Below, piece after piece: positions 1 through 9,091 of a stretch of 33,635 nt of DNA. The stretch spans positions 1 through 33,635 of IMG/VR virus record IMGVR_UViG_3300022185_000201; one strand, 5' to 3'. Position numbers and translations under genes: made by a program. The stretch is from a virus. The notes under the pieces were generated by a model, which ran no database searches, was not told the DNA's origin, and saw only the letters and a list, made by a program, of their open reading frames with translations. The number at the start of each line of letters is the position of its first letter. The first letter of the stretch is position 1.

Positions 1-11
1 CCCTTATTGGC

Positions 12-446
12 TTATTTCAGTAAGAATTTCACTACTAAAGCTATAGAACTATCGATAAGTTCTTCTTCTATTACTACACCCTCAGAGTTTAAAGCATTTA
101 TGATATGGCTTTTTACAAACTCGTGTCGCCTAGCATTTGCTACATCGTGTGACAGACCACTTATGGTTTCATCAAAGTTAGGTAATACATCAGCAATCTT
201 AACAAGCGTTTCCGCATGGAAGAATACCTTTTCTATAATGTTACGTTGGGAGGGGTCTTTGTCAATAGCTCTTAGGATAGACCCTCCTATATCACCTGCA
301 GTTTTTGCAATTTCTACACCTGCTACATATTGCTTCCTTTTGTTTCTATACATATAAGGTGCTAAAGTAAAGAACATTATCGTCAATGATACTGCGAGAA
401 TCACTGCGATTATTATATTAATATTACTCAATAGTAATTGTGTCAT
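12..446 (-). CDS. Putative holin, LLH family-like
   Basis: 144 residues from the ATG at 446, which overlaps the previous stop as ATGA and has GGGGA 8 bases upstream; an in-frame ATG at 461 lacks a ribosome site. One N-terminal membrane segment (IIIAVILAVSLTIMFFTLAPY) is followed by a long soluble helical part. The C-terminal stretch HEFVKSHIINALNSEGVVIEEELIDSSIALVV resembles the Lys-helix-Gly-Ile then Ile-Glu-Ala end of LLH-type holins (Phage_holin_6_1). It is the last gene in the window; only 11 bases follow. Confidence 0.62.
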   Translation of the reverse strand: MTQLLLSNINIIIAVILAVSLTIMFFTLAPYMYRNKRKQYVAGVEIAKTAGDIGGSILRAIDKDPSQRNIIEKVFFHAETLVKIADVLPNFDETISGLSHDVANARRHEFVKSHIINALNSEGVVIEEELIDSSIALVVKFLLK

Positions 447-835
447 TTTATTTTTCCCCATTTCTTAAATAATATGAATATGGCTTTGGTATCAACGAAT
501 TTTTGGTAGTTGTTAGTTAATAGTTGATATCCCAAAATAAAGACTAATGTAGACTTTACAATGTACATCAAAGACCACCATAATGTCATTTCTATTTCCC
601 AACCATAATGGTAATATCTATCTATCCTAATTAGTATAGACATTATTTCTTTAACAAAGTCTATTCCCAATATAGCCCAAAGTGTTAATATTAGACAACT
701 TATATGTTCTTGTCTTTTGACTTTGTATAGAATGTAAGTCGTTATCATAATAACACTTAAACCTATCATTATAGCAGTCATTGAATACAAGGATAATAAT
801 CTAACATTATAATCAAAGTCCATATAAATCAACAT
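443..835 (-). CDS. Multi-pass membrane protein, lysis cluster
   Basis: 130 residues with about three membrane segments: MTAIMIGLSVIMITTYILY, CLILTLWAILGIDFV and SLMYIVKSTLVFILGYQLL. There is a Lys-rich C-terminal end (LFKKWGKIK). No clear ribosome site stands before the ATG, which overlaps the previous stop; translation is probably coupled. Candidate holin or holin partner by position and topology. The next gene overlaps its stop codon. Confidence 0.58.
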   Translation of the reverse strand: MLIYMDFDYNVRLLSLYSMTAIMIGLSVIMITTYILYKVKRQEHISCLILTLWAILGIDFVKEIMSILIRIDRYYHYGWEIEMTLWWSLMYIVKSTLVFILGYQLLTNNYQKFVDTKAIFILFKKWGKIK

Positions 836-1047
836 TCGTTAGTTGGAGATTTGATTAGAACCAACACTTTTGCAAAACCATTATCTTCAATAGACTTTCT
901 TGCTTGTTGGTCTAAAACTGTAAAGTCGCTTATTAGCTGATTAGTTTTTGTGCGACTAACCTTTATTTCCTTAGAGAGATTCCATACCATTATAGGTCGG
1001 AACATCTCTAAGACATCATTAATTAGACTTACACTTTTATTTACCAT
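829..1047 (-). CDS. Small protein with helix-turn-helix-like stretch, unknown
   Basis: 72 residues, no membrane segment. The stretch WNLSKEIKVSRTKTNQLISDF has the length and spacing of a helix-turn-helix, but this is only a resemblance. It sits between two membrane-protein genes and overlaps both (11 bases upstream, 7 downstream). GGAGGT lies 10 bases before the ATG. It may regulate or interact with the lysis proteins (inference). Confidence 0.5.
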   Translation of the reverse strand: MVNKSVSLINDVLEMFRPIMVWNLSKEIKVSRTKTNQLISDFTVLDQQARKSIEDNGFAKVLVLIKSPTNEC

Positions 1048-1276
1048 CAGTATGGTTACCTCCCATTTGTTGCTTATAACTAGCCAACGTAACCGCTTGA
1101 GTATGGTTTAAATCCATTGACTTAGCCAAGCTAGCTCTTAATTCTTTATTTTCATCTTGTAAGCGTGCATAATATAATTTTGGTACAAGCTGACCAGTGA
1201 TAATTAATAATAACACCACCCCCAAAAAACCATACTCGCTGAAGTTCAAACTTGTTAATGCTGTTTCCATTCTCAT
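1037..1276 (-). CDS. Small single-membrane-segment protein, holin-like
   Basis: 79 residues. One hydrophobic segment (FLGVVLLLIITGQLVP, about 17-32) is followed by a charged helix (YYARLQDENKELRASLAKSM). This layout is common in small phage lysis-cluster proteins (holin, antiholin or spanin-like), but none can be assigned by sequence alone. AGGGGG precedes the ATG. Its 3' end overlaps the next gene by 11 bases, and its own final codons contain that gene's GGAGGT site. Confidence 0.6.
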   Translation of the reverse strand: MRMETALTSLNFSEYGFLGVVLLLIITGQLVPKLYYARLQDENKELRASLAKSMDLNHTQAVTLASYKQQMGGNHTDGK

Positions 1277-1310
1277 TGCCCCCTAATTTCTGCTTTTTAT
1301 TCTATTAATA

Positions 1311-1327
1311 TCATTTACCTTAAATGA
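1311..1327 (-). other. AT-rich hairpin between hydrolase and membrane genes
   Basis: TCATTTA (1327-1321) and TAAATGA (1317-1311) pair perfectly with a 3-base loop in the 100-base gap after the hydrolase gene. No U-run follows, so it is not a clear terminator. The rest of the gap holds nothing else that I could support. Confidence 0.35.
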
Positions 1328-1377
1328 CATTGCAGTAATAAAGCCTAACTTGGGGAATTAAACAACAATACAATGCC

Positions 1378-1860
1378 CTATAAACGATGAGGATTATTGA
1401 GCAAGTCTTCAAATGTTATTAGACTTTCATGCTTGTTAGATAACTCTATGCCCAACCCCTCCCTATAACAGTACGTGATAGCTTCTAAACATATGAAGTT
1501 TTTAGGATTATCAAACCTCCCAACTATGTTTAAGTTTAGTTTACTGTAAATCTTGGTAACAGTAGATTGAAATATCCAACCAAGAACTTCTGTAATATCA
1601 TAGTCCCTACCTAGTACATCACTTGTTTGTATATAGAGAACAAGTTTATATCTTTCTTCATATGTTAAGTTCATAGGTATAACTTCATAATCATCAAAGT
1701 ATATTTCAGTTATCCTAGAGCCAAAACCTTTCTGTGCTTCAAAAACCTTGGTTGAAGAGATAGCCATACAAACATGGCTAAACTCTCCTCCCATTAGGAA
1801 TCTTACGCATTTTCCAATAAAGCTATGAGGTCTAACGAATATTAGGTCTCCTGCTTTCAT
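1378..1860 (-). CDS. Permuted papain-fold hydrolase, YiiX/NlpC-P60-like
   Basis: 160 residues from the ATG at 1860. The pattern is that of circularly permuted papain-like enzymes, where His precedes Cys: MKAGDLIFVR at the start, GEFSHV with His29, VFEAQ with Glu41, GRDYDITEVLGW at 84-95 and FICLEAI with Cys124. Members of this group cleave amide or ester bonds in peptidoglycan peptides or lipids. It has no secretion signal, so it would need a holin or would act from the virion. Its place right before the membrane-protein cluster suggests a lysis or wall-processing role (inference). A start at TTG 1872 is possible but is too close to AGGAG. Confidence 0.72.
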   Translation of the reverse strand: MKAGDLIFVRPHSFIGKCVRFLMGGEFSHVCMAISSTKVFEAQKGFGSRITEIYFDDYEVIPMNLTYEERYKLVLYIQTSDVLGRDYDITEVLGWIFQSTVTKIYSKLNLNIVGRFDNPKNFICLEAITYCYREGLGIELSNKHESLITFEDLLNNPHRL

Positions 1861-1861
1861 A

Positions 1862-2191
1862 TTACTTACCAAATACTCCTGCTGATAATTGTGCTTTTAA
1901 ATACCTCTCACCAACAACACGTGTTTCAGCTTTATACTCAACAGTTTTAGGAATCTTGTAAGATTCTAGTTGATGTGTTAAGTTATTAAAGTTGATAGAC
2001 GAATGTTTAAGAATACTTTTTAGCATTTCAACTCTTTGTTGCGCTGGTACTGATAAGGAAACACCTTCAGATAAGTCAACAAGTAATTGTGACATTAAGT
2101 CCATTTGGTGCTCTACATAAGCAAGTGTTATAATTGGGTCTGGTAACATAGCTTTTGCATTTTCACGTAGTTCATCTCTTTTATCAGCCAA
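1862..2191 (-). CDS. Unrecognised small helical protein
   Basis: 109 residues, mainly helical and likely coiled coil in the middle (VEHQMDLMSQLLVDLSEGVS and VEMLKSILKHSS). Start is TTG at 2191 with GGAGGG 5 bases upstream. Not recognised. It lies between the fibre-linked gene and the hydrolase and its end almost touches the next start, so it is co-translated with them. There are no cysteines or membrane segments. Confidence 0.6.
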   Translation of the reverse strand: MADKRDELRENAKAMLPDPIITLAYVEHQMDLMSQLLVDLSEGVSLSVPAQQRVEMLKSILKHSSINFNNLTHQLESYKIPKTVEYKAETRVVGERYLKAQLSAGVFGK

Positions 2192-2201
2192 GATAACCCT
2201 C

Positions 2202-3224
2202 CTATACTAATAACACGAATGAATGTAAATCTATTCGCTTATCAGTCGTATTTTTGAATAACACATAAACTTCAGTTATTGAAGTTGCAAATTGTACTTC
2301 GTTCTTTTTATCAAGAGGTCTTAAATCACTTGCTAAGTTTCCTATAGAAATAGTTAAACCACCAACATTAACTTCAGTTTTAATCCCCACGTATTTCGAC
2401 GCTGCTGGTAATAATAACTTAACAGTCCTAGCTTGACCACCACTAGGTATTGAGATAAAGTCAAAGCCTAAGTCAGCGTTGTAATTAGCTAGTTCATTAT
2501 CGAACACACCATCCATAGATTCAAACAATACCGCATCTACATAGAAAGTTCCGTATTTACATTGTTTTTCTTTGAAGGAAACAATATCATCATAATGGAA
2601 TAAACTTGGGTCATCTTCAAAAGTTATAGTTTTAAAAGCTTCCACTTCGGCAGTTGCTTTTTCTAAACCTTCTACATATAACTCATTATCAGAAGTAATT
2701 TCAATAGGTGGTTGTTCTACAAGAACATCAGATGGTACTGATTCAACTTTGTAGAACAACGGTTTTTCATCTTCATCTACTTTTTGTACTTCTACTTCTT
2801 CAGATGTATAACATTTGTTAAAGATACCAGTTCCGACTATTTCAGTTGTTTCTGGTTCTAATACTTCACCATCTTCATCTAATACAGGTGGTGTCACTAA
2901 TACACTAGTTAACTCATATTGTATTTGTTTACCATCTTTATCAAGCAAAGGTATTTTATTCAATACTTTGACTAAAACAGGCTCTTCAGTTACTTCAGTT
3001 GTTTCTACCTTAACATCATTATTTACTACTTCTATAATTGATTCTTGTGGTAATAGATAAAGAACATTGTTTTCTTCATCTAATTTACCCACAACATTTG
3101 TATAAGAATGCTGTTTTGTTAAATTAGCAATATCTACATTTAATACTTCAGATTCAAAAGGTAATTTCTGTCTACTATGACCAGTCGAATTTAAAGTTTC
3201 TTTATTAAATAGTACGTTTGTCAT
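2202..3224 (-). CDS. Unrecognised acidic protein after tail fibre
   Basis: 340 residues. I do not recognise the family. The first two thirds are very rich in Glu, Val, Asp and Thr with a repetitive, extended look (KVETTEVTEEPVLVKVLNKI). The last 85 residues look like a compact beta-rich domain (ISIPSGGQARTVKLLLPAAS to IDLHSFVLLV). A strong AGGAGGT precedes the ATG. Being next to the fibre it may be a fibre tip, accessory fibre or fibre-assembly factor (inference). No membrane segment or signal peptide is seen. Confidence 0.65.
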   Translation of the reverse strand: MTNVLFNKETLNSTGHSRQKLPFESEVLNVDIANLTKQHSYTNVVGKLDEENNVLYLLPQESIIEVVNNDVKVETTEVTEEPVLVKVLNKIPLLDKDGKQIQYELTSVLVTPPVLDEDGEVLEPETTEIVGTGIFNKCYTSEEVEVQKVDEDEKPLFYKVESVPSDVLVEQPPIEITSDNELYVEGLEKATAEVEAFKTITFEDDPSLFHYDDIVSFKEKQCKYGTFYVDAVLFESMDGVFDNELANYNADLGFDFISIPSGGQARTVKLLLPAASKYVGIKTEVNVGGLTISIGNLASDLRPLDKKNEVQFATSITEVYVLFKNTTDKRIDLHSFVLLV

Positions 3225-3248
3225 GTTGACCTCCTATTTCTTAATACA

Positions 3249-3268
3249 AGCGGAGAATTAACTCCGCT
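3249..3268 (-). other. GC-rich hairpin after fibre gene
   Basis: On the minus strand AGCGGAG (3268-3262) pairs perfectly with CTCCGCT (3255-3249) around a 6-base loop, 7 bases after the fibre stop. The following bases (TGTATTAAG) are not a U-run, so it is more likely an RNA-stabilising or weak terminator-like hairpin than a full terminator. Confidence 0.45.
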
Positions 3269-3275
3269 CATTTAA

Positions 3276-6200
3276 TTAAGTTGTGATTACTTTACCTTGG
3301 TCGTTTAGATACCCTTGAATCTCGCCATTAGGTGTTCTCCAAGCAGTAGGGAAAGGAATATAAGTCCTAGAATTACCTTCCTGTTCTTTGGATAGTATCT
3401 TACCTTCTATCGGAACTAATATAGATATACTATTCCCAGTGGAATTACCTATTTGGAAAGCACCTGCTGTTGAATAACTTGTAATAATAAGCATTTTTAA
3501 CTCACCATCTTGCAATACTAAGAACCTTACAATCCCCAACATAGGTTTTTTAATAGAGAGTATTGCATATTGTGTAGTGAAATAGTTGATAAGTCCACCT
3601 ACAGAGAACTGAACCTTTGTACCAACATTTATTCCTTTTGAATCAGCTGCAAATGGTGCATTACCAAAACCAATATCTCCAAAAACTGATAAAATATCAT
3701 TTGAAACTCTATACAATGGGTTCATGTAATGATGTATTCCTTGTTTATTCCCCACAGAAGATGATAAATCACTTAGTAATAGACCATCTGATTCAGCCAA
3801 TATTGTACCTAACATACTTGTAGATATCTTAGGTTCTTGAGGTAGATGTTTATAAAATAACTCAATCACATCTTCCCTACCTGTAGTAACCGATTTACGT
3901 GGATACTGGGTCTTGATTTCTTTAGTAACAGGTCGTACTTTGATAACGTTTTTCTTAACTTGGTCTACATAAGGTGCCAGTTCAACTTCTAAAGAAATAT
4001 AGTCTGTATAAATTTCAGAAGGTGAAGCTGCTCCCGCTGGGTATGTTGAGTGAACTAACATGTATACTTTCTGTTCCTTATTAATATAAGCAGAAGGTAT
4101 TCCACCTTCAGATATTGAAGCAGTTATTAGAGAAGGAACTGATGTAACGTTAGTTTGTGGACTAACCCATGCATTGGTAGTATTAACCCACCACTTAGTT
4201 GTTGCACCATTAGTTATAACTCCTGTATTATCACCAACACCATATCCAGTCCATTTAGCAGACATTTTCTTAATAGCAAGTTTTAATTCCACTAGAGATA
4301 ACCCTAAGTGAGATAAATCAAATTCAAATAGATGTTGAGAGTATGTCCCTTCTGTAGAACTAGTCCTAGGTCTTAACGCACCATCTAACTTATCTACATT
4401 TGTGTACCACGACTGTGGAGCATTAATATAATTTGCAGTCACCAATGGACTTTCAAAAGTAGCTCTACCTGCATACTTCATTACATGTGGATTCTCGAAA
4501 GAACTACCTTCAATCTTACCTTTTAAATCTAAGACTCTTCTGCGTTTAATAAATTTGTTGAATGGTACGAATGGTTTAATTACGTTACCAAGTGTAAGCA
4601 TTGGGTTTTTGAAATACACTTCTAGCAAGTTAGAAGAAGTTTTATCTAAACTAATCGCTATAGTAGTGTTTTGACCACTGTTAAACAATTTGGAACTAAC
4701 TAAACTAACAGAACCCAATGCTGATAATGTTGTCCCTGTTTGAACTCCAGTTATTAGTGAACGTCCAAGATTTGAATCAACATTAAATGCATAATTTGTA
4801 TTAGGAGAAACATTCAAATATATAGCTGAACCTGCACTACTACCCGCTGTGTTTTCCGGTATTTTCCATTCATAAGGACTAATTATCTGTGCTACTGTAG
4901 CCATTCCCCAACCTATATTTAAAGGTGTTATCATGTTTTCACCTTCAACAAACATTTCCGGTGAATCTACTAATAAAGGTTTAGTAATATCTGGAACAAA
5001 TGTATCATAACCTGTTTCTGCTACATTTATTAATATCTCTAATTCCATATAATCCGAATTAATTATAGAAGGTGTTGTTCCGTCTGATGGTTCTGCATAT
5101 GCAATGAAATATACAAAACCATTTGCATCAATTGCGTTAGCAGAACTCAAAGTTATAACTCTATTCAGAGAAGAAACAGTTGAATTACTATGAGATGTTG
5201 CACTTGTCCAAGCCAAACTAGTATGACTCCAAAAAGCAACAGTTGCTTTATTACCACCAACAGATGAGCCAAAACCACTCCAAATACCGTTGTAACTAGT
5301 TACATTATCTTTAATCCATTGAATCTTTTCTGCAAGAGTTAATTTAGGGATACGTCCATAACTACGTTCTACTGCTTCAATTATGTTGAATGAAAATAGT
5401 GATTGAGCGATACCACCAACAACAGAAGTTGAACGCACCCATAAAGAACCATCTAATTTACTTATTGTTGTAAATGTAACTTGTGATGGGTTAGTTTGGA
5501 TATTACTTGGTGTTTCCAAAATGATAGGGTCTGCTTTAAATTTTATTTCATGTGGGTTCTCAGATGTACTTAATACAATTTTTCCATCTAAGTTCTCAAC
5601 AAGTTTCAAAGTATTACTTTTCACATAATTCAATCCATTTACTTTTGCACCCAACACTTCACTAGGTAGATAACTCAAGCCTTTTCCTGCTGTATAATTA
5701 GTCGAATACTGTACTTGAATAACAGAAGTATTCGTAGTAGGTGCAGTCGTGATAGTGAAAGTAGCTTCCTTAGTCCCTAAATTAGTCCATGTACCTACTA
5801 ATCCATTTGCAGTTGTTACAGGTGAAGAAGTTGACGCAGTTGTTTCATACACTCTAGAACCTGCGTACAGATTTGAAAGTGACCCATTAATTGTAATAGT
5901 ATTATTAACTGAGTCTACAGATGTTACTATTTTATCTGAGTAAACCGTCCCTTCTGGTCTGATGAATGTAATAACATCATTAATCGCAATTCCAATTACT
6001 TTGTCTAACTTTATAAGCGTTCCACTTGTGATATCAATTGTTTCCAATGTAGTAGCTATTGCTGTATCAGCATCAATTACACCACTAACTACTCCTTCTA
6101 AAGATGAAACTTTGATTGTATCATTTACCGCCCACACCCCTGCAGTTGCTTGAGTTGTTTTAATATGTGGCAAGTGAGAGTTAGAAACTGGGTCAATAAA

Positions 6201-8480
6201 GTCTACATACGTTTCAGAAGTTTGAGCGTCAGAGAATGCTTGTCTACGAACATGGTTTACCGTGTCTTTTAATCTTGTTGGTGTTAATCCTTGTGCATAG
6301 TCATTTGGTAACAACCATCTTCCATAAGGGGTATATACTTCTGACAATGAATCCAAGTTTCTACCCATTACTACTGCCAAATCTTTATCATCTGATGTTG
6401 AATAAAATTTAACAAAATAACAATTACTAGGTGTAGTAAAAGATGTCCTTCCGTCAGAAAAATCAATTCTATTTTTGTTAATATCATAGAATAGAACCCA
6501 AAAAGCTGCCCCAGTGGTAAAGTTAACTAATTTTGTTTTGTATAATGTGCTAGGTGCTACCGCATTAAATTCTTTTGACCTCCTACCTGCAGTATCTACT
6601 GATGCACCACTACCAGAGTCATATCTCCCATATTCAATAGGAGAAGATACTATATTTTCACAAATGTTTTGATAAGAAGATACATAAGGGAACTTTTTAC
6701 CCAATTCTTCACCAGTATATAATGGGTCTACGTCAATCTTGTCGTAGGTTGCTTGGTCAATTTCATAAACTCTAATTTCATCAAATATAGAGTAAGAGTT
6801 AGCAACTGTTCCAGTATTATGTTTAAATCTAGGAATAAAAGTAGTCGCACCAATTAATTCTGAAGCACTTACTTTTGCATAAGATGGTGCATAGGTATTT
6901 GAAGTTATCTGTGTACCATGCTTAAACGTTGCCCCAAATTCAACATACACTGCCCCATATCCACCTGAATTAAACTTAACATCTGCTATTACTAGATAAT
7001 TTTTTGTTGTATTTATCTTACTTAGCAAGTTAGGAAAATACCCATAATAGTTTCCATTAGAGCCTGAACCTAATATTTTTATTCCTTTTCCATTCTTGCC
7101 GTCTGAATCAATAGTCATAGTCGCGTTTGTAGTAATATTAGCTATAGATTCGCAATTTCCATCAGAACCCAACAAATTTACTAAGTCACGCTCTACTCCA
7201 TCATTTCCTTTTACTTTTGTTGGTATAAGTTGTAACATAGTATCCTTAGGGGCTTCCATTAGACCAAAGCGTTCTTTTGCCATAACAGGTTTATCAGATG
7301 ATAACTCACCACGCATAAACTTATCAAAGTTCTCAGCAAGAAGTTTGTTGTAATTATAACCTGTTAAGGAAACTTTATGTCTAAGGTCGATGATATCATC
7401 TTTGTCTATGATGTTAGCAAATTTCAAGTCTGGTCTACGTGCTTTAATATAATAAGTATTGGTTGTACCATTACCTGCATATAATCCAATAGTAGTTATA
7501 TATAAATCTAAACCACCAAGTGCATTACCATCCTTAGAAACAACTTTACTTGTATCAGTACTTCCTACTGATATAGTATCTCCAACAATTATATTATCAT
7601 ATAAAATGGAATCTATTTTTACTTGTTGTAATACCCCCACTTTTGAATTTCCTACATTTGTATAATTTACCATTCCTGATACATAATTATCTGCACCATT
7701 TAAGTTATCCTCACGATAACCGCCTGAGTTCCTACGTTTAACTCTGAATAATGGAATAGCATAAACATATCCATCAGCAGTTTTGAGAGTGTCTTTAGAT
7801 AATTGATTACCATTTCCTGCGATGTATAACCCTACATCATTTTGTTCAATATAAGATGATGTGCTGCGTTGTTTATAATTCTGAAAAACAGTTAAATAAT
7901 TTTGTACCGTTCCGATATTAGGGTTATTTAACCCACCTTGTGGTGCAACTTGTAGATTCATATTTCCTGCATTAACTATATTATTATCCTTTGTGAATCC
8001 ATCTAGAGGATAACTTGTAAAGTCTACTCCCTCAACTACACGAATCCTCCAAGACATCTTTTCAGAATCATCTTGTGGAAACCAAGTTTCTAAGAAAATT
8101 AGGTCATCCCTAGTTCCAAATGTAGGTGGTTGAGTTAAATCTATATAATTAAGCTCATTAACATTCGCATATATCCATTTATCAATAAATAACTTGTTGC
8201 CGTTTATTATTGCATTAAACGAACGAACTCCAAATCTATTAGCGTAATAATTCCCTGACAAAAGACCTGCTTGTAATTGACCTCTGCCTCCACTAGTTCC
8301 TGAAATAGCACTACCAATAGAATTATCTAATCCCAATAATCCACTGTGTATACTATCACGTAATATATCAGAAACACGAAGTTGTGTATCATCCAATACT
8401 TGTAAAGCTGTATTTAATTTCCTAGCACCTACTTCTAAACTATCAGGTGCTAGTGGGTCTAATATAATCTTTTTTAACAT
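3276..8480 (-). CDS. Large tail fibre or receptor-binding protein
   Basis: 1734 residues, rich in Thr, Ser, Asn and Gly with strand-like segments, as in tail fibres. The N-terminal 300 residues (LEVGARKLNTALQVLDDTQL, later YVYAIPLFRVKRRNSGGYRE) match baseplate-attached fibres of large Bacillus-type phages. The middle contains carbohydrate-binding-like modules. A domain of about 180 residues occurs twice (around 4995-5585 and 3955-4500), each ending in a DY-LE strand. The last 200 residues form a separate C-terminal domain, probably contacting the receptor. GGGTGA precedes the ATG. No intramolecular chaperone or hydrolase motif was recognised. Confidence 0.85.
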   Translation of the reverse strand: MLKKIILDPLAPDSLEVGARKLNTALQVLDDTQLRVSDILRDSIHSGLLGLDNSIGSAISGTSGGRGQLQAGLLSGNYYANRFGVRSFNAIINGNKLFIDKWIYANVNELNYIDLTQPPTFGTRDDLIFLETWFPQDDSEKMSWRIRVVEGVDFTSYPLDGFTKDNNIVNAGNMNLQVAPQGGLNNPNIGTVQNYLTVFQNYKQRSTSSYIEQNDVGLYIAGNGNQLSKDTLKTADGYVYAIPLFRVKRRNSGGYREDNLNGADNYVSGMVNYTNVGNSKVGVLQQVKIDSILYDNIIVGDTISVGSTDTSKVVSKDGNALGGLDLYITTIGLYAGNGTTNTYYIKARRPDLKFANIIDKDDIIDLRHKVSLTGYNYNKLLAENFDKFMRGELSSDKPVMAKERFGLMEAPKDTMLQLIPTKVKGNDGVERDLVNLLGSDGNCESIANITTNATMTIDSDGKNGKGIKILGSGSNGNYYGYFPNLLSKINTTKNYLVIADVKFNSGGYGAVYVEFGATFKHGTQITSNTYAPSYAKVSASELIGATTFIPRFKHNTGTVANSYSIFDEIRVYEIDQATYDKIDVDPLYTGEELGKKFPYVSSYQNICENIVSSPIEYGRYDSGSGASVDTAGRRSKEFNAVAPSTLYKTKLVNFTTGAAFWVLFYDINKNRIDFSDGRTSFTTPSNCYFVKFYSTSDDKDLAVVMGRNLDSLSEVYTPYGRWLLPNDYAQGLTPTRLKDTVNHVRRQAFSDAQTSETYVDFIDPVSNSHLPHIKTTQATAGVWAVNDTIKVSSLEGVVSGVIDADTAIATTLETIDITSGTLIKLDKVIGIAINDVITFIRPEGTVYSDKIVTSVDSVNNTITINGSLSNLYAGSRVYETTASTSSPVTTANGLVGTWTNLGTKEATFTITTAPTTNTSVIQVQYSTNYTAGKGLSYLPSEVLGAKVNGLNYVKSNTLKLVENLDGKIVLSTSENPHEIKFKADPIILETPSNIQTNPSQVTFTTISKLDGSLWVRSTSVVGGIAQSLFSFNIIEAVERSYGRIPKLTLAEKIQWIKDNVTSYNGIWSGFGSSVGGNKATVAFWSHTSLAWTSATSHSNSTVSSLNRVITLSSANAIDANGFVYFIAYAEPSDGTTPSIINSDYMELEILINVAETGYDTFVPDITKPLLVDSPEMFVEGENMITPLNIGWGMATVAQIISPYEWKIPENTAGSSAGSAIYLNVSPNTNYAFNVDSNLGRSLITGVQTGTTLSALGSVSLVSSKLFNSGQNTTIAISLDKTSSNLLEVYFKNPMLTLGNVIKPFVPFNKFIKRRRVLDLKGKIEGSSFENPHVMKYAGRATFESPLVTANYINAPQSWYTNVDKLDGALRPRTSSTEGTYSQHLFEFDLSHLGLSLVELKLAIKKMSAKWTGYGVGDNTGVITNGATTKWWVNTTNAWVSPQTNVTSVPSLITASISEGGIPSAYINKEQKVYMLVHSTYPAGAASPSEIYTDYISLEVELAPYVDQVKKNVIKVRPVTKEIKTQYPRKSVTTGREDVIELFYKHLPQEPKISTSMLGTILAESDGLLLSDLSSSVGNKQGIHHYMNPLYRVSNDILSVFGDIGFGNAPFAADSKGINVGTKVQFSVGGLINYFTTQYAILSIKKPMLGIVRFLVLQDGELKMLIITSYSTAGAFQIGNSTGNSISILVPIEGKILSKEQEGNSRTYIPFPTAWRTPNGEIQGYLNDQGKVITT

Positions 8481-8505
8481 TCAGTTCACCCTTTCTTTTC
8501 TAAGA

Positions 8506-9024
8506 TTAAAATTCTAAAATGAACTCTAAGAACTCTTTTGAGTCAGTTTCACGTGGAATAGGTGAACGGTTATTAAGAGCCATCAAATATCCTACATCAG
8601 AAATTTCAGCTGGTAGTAAGATTGTCTTAGCTTCAGAACCTGCTGCTTTAATTAAACCTGCGAATACACCGCTTTGTCGATATGTTACAACTGGTACTTC
8701 AGCATACTTCAACCAAACTGCCACATACACAAACCTTGCACCTGCTGCAATTGCACTAGCTTTAGTAGCTGTAATTGTTTTATACATTTGACCTTGAAAC
8801 TCAATAGTACCAGTTGCATCTGGTACAACTAAAGATAATACTTCAGCTTTCTTAACCGCTTGCAAAGTATCAATAGTAGTAGATGCTTGATTTACATCTG
8901 GTACAGGTTCATTTGTTCCCCACGTTGCCGTTCTACCGTACCCAACCCAAACGTTGTTAGTCAAAACTAATTGCAACGCTTGATAAACTCTTGATACAGT
9001 TACTGAATCCATTTTCGTAGCCAT
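8506..9024 (-). CDS. Baseplate or fibre-connector structural protein
   Basis: 172 residues. The segment LTNNVWVGYGRTATWGTNEPVPDVN resembles the fxGR-xxW-xxExxPP segment seen in several large-phage baseplate wedge proteins of T4 gp8/gp10 style. The rest alternates strands. GGAGGT stands 7 bases before the ATG. It lies between the tail protein I gene and the large fibre, which fits an adaptor role. The family is not certain. Confidence 0.6.
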   Translation of the reverse strand: MATKMDSVTVSRVYQALQLVLTNNVWVGYGRTATWGTNEPVPDVNQASTTIDTLQAVKKAEVLSLVVPDATGTIEFQGQMYKTITATKASAIAAGARFVYVAVWLKYAEVPVVTYRQSGVFAGLIKAAGSEAKTILLPAEISDVGYLMALNNRSPIPRETDSKEFLEFILEF

Positions 9025-9091
9025 TCAACAGACCTCCATATAAAGTATTATTTTTAGTATTGTCAAGCTATTTGAAGTAAGCTCAGTAAGA

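Noticed and set aside
3249-3268. Full intrinsic terminator after the fibre gene
   Set aside because: The hairpin is perfect, but no U-tract follows on the minus strand.
9025-9066. TTGACA with a TTATAT about 17 bases later (minus strand) before the 8506-9024 gene, looking like a sigma-A promoter
   Set aside because: The expected transcript start falls after the GGAGGT ribosome site, so the mRNA would lack it. The -10 match is only four of six in AT-rich DNA.
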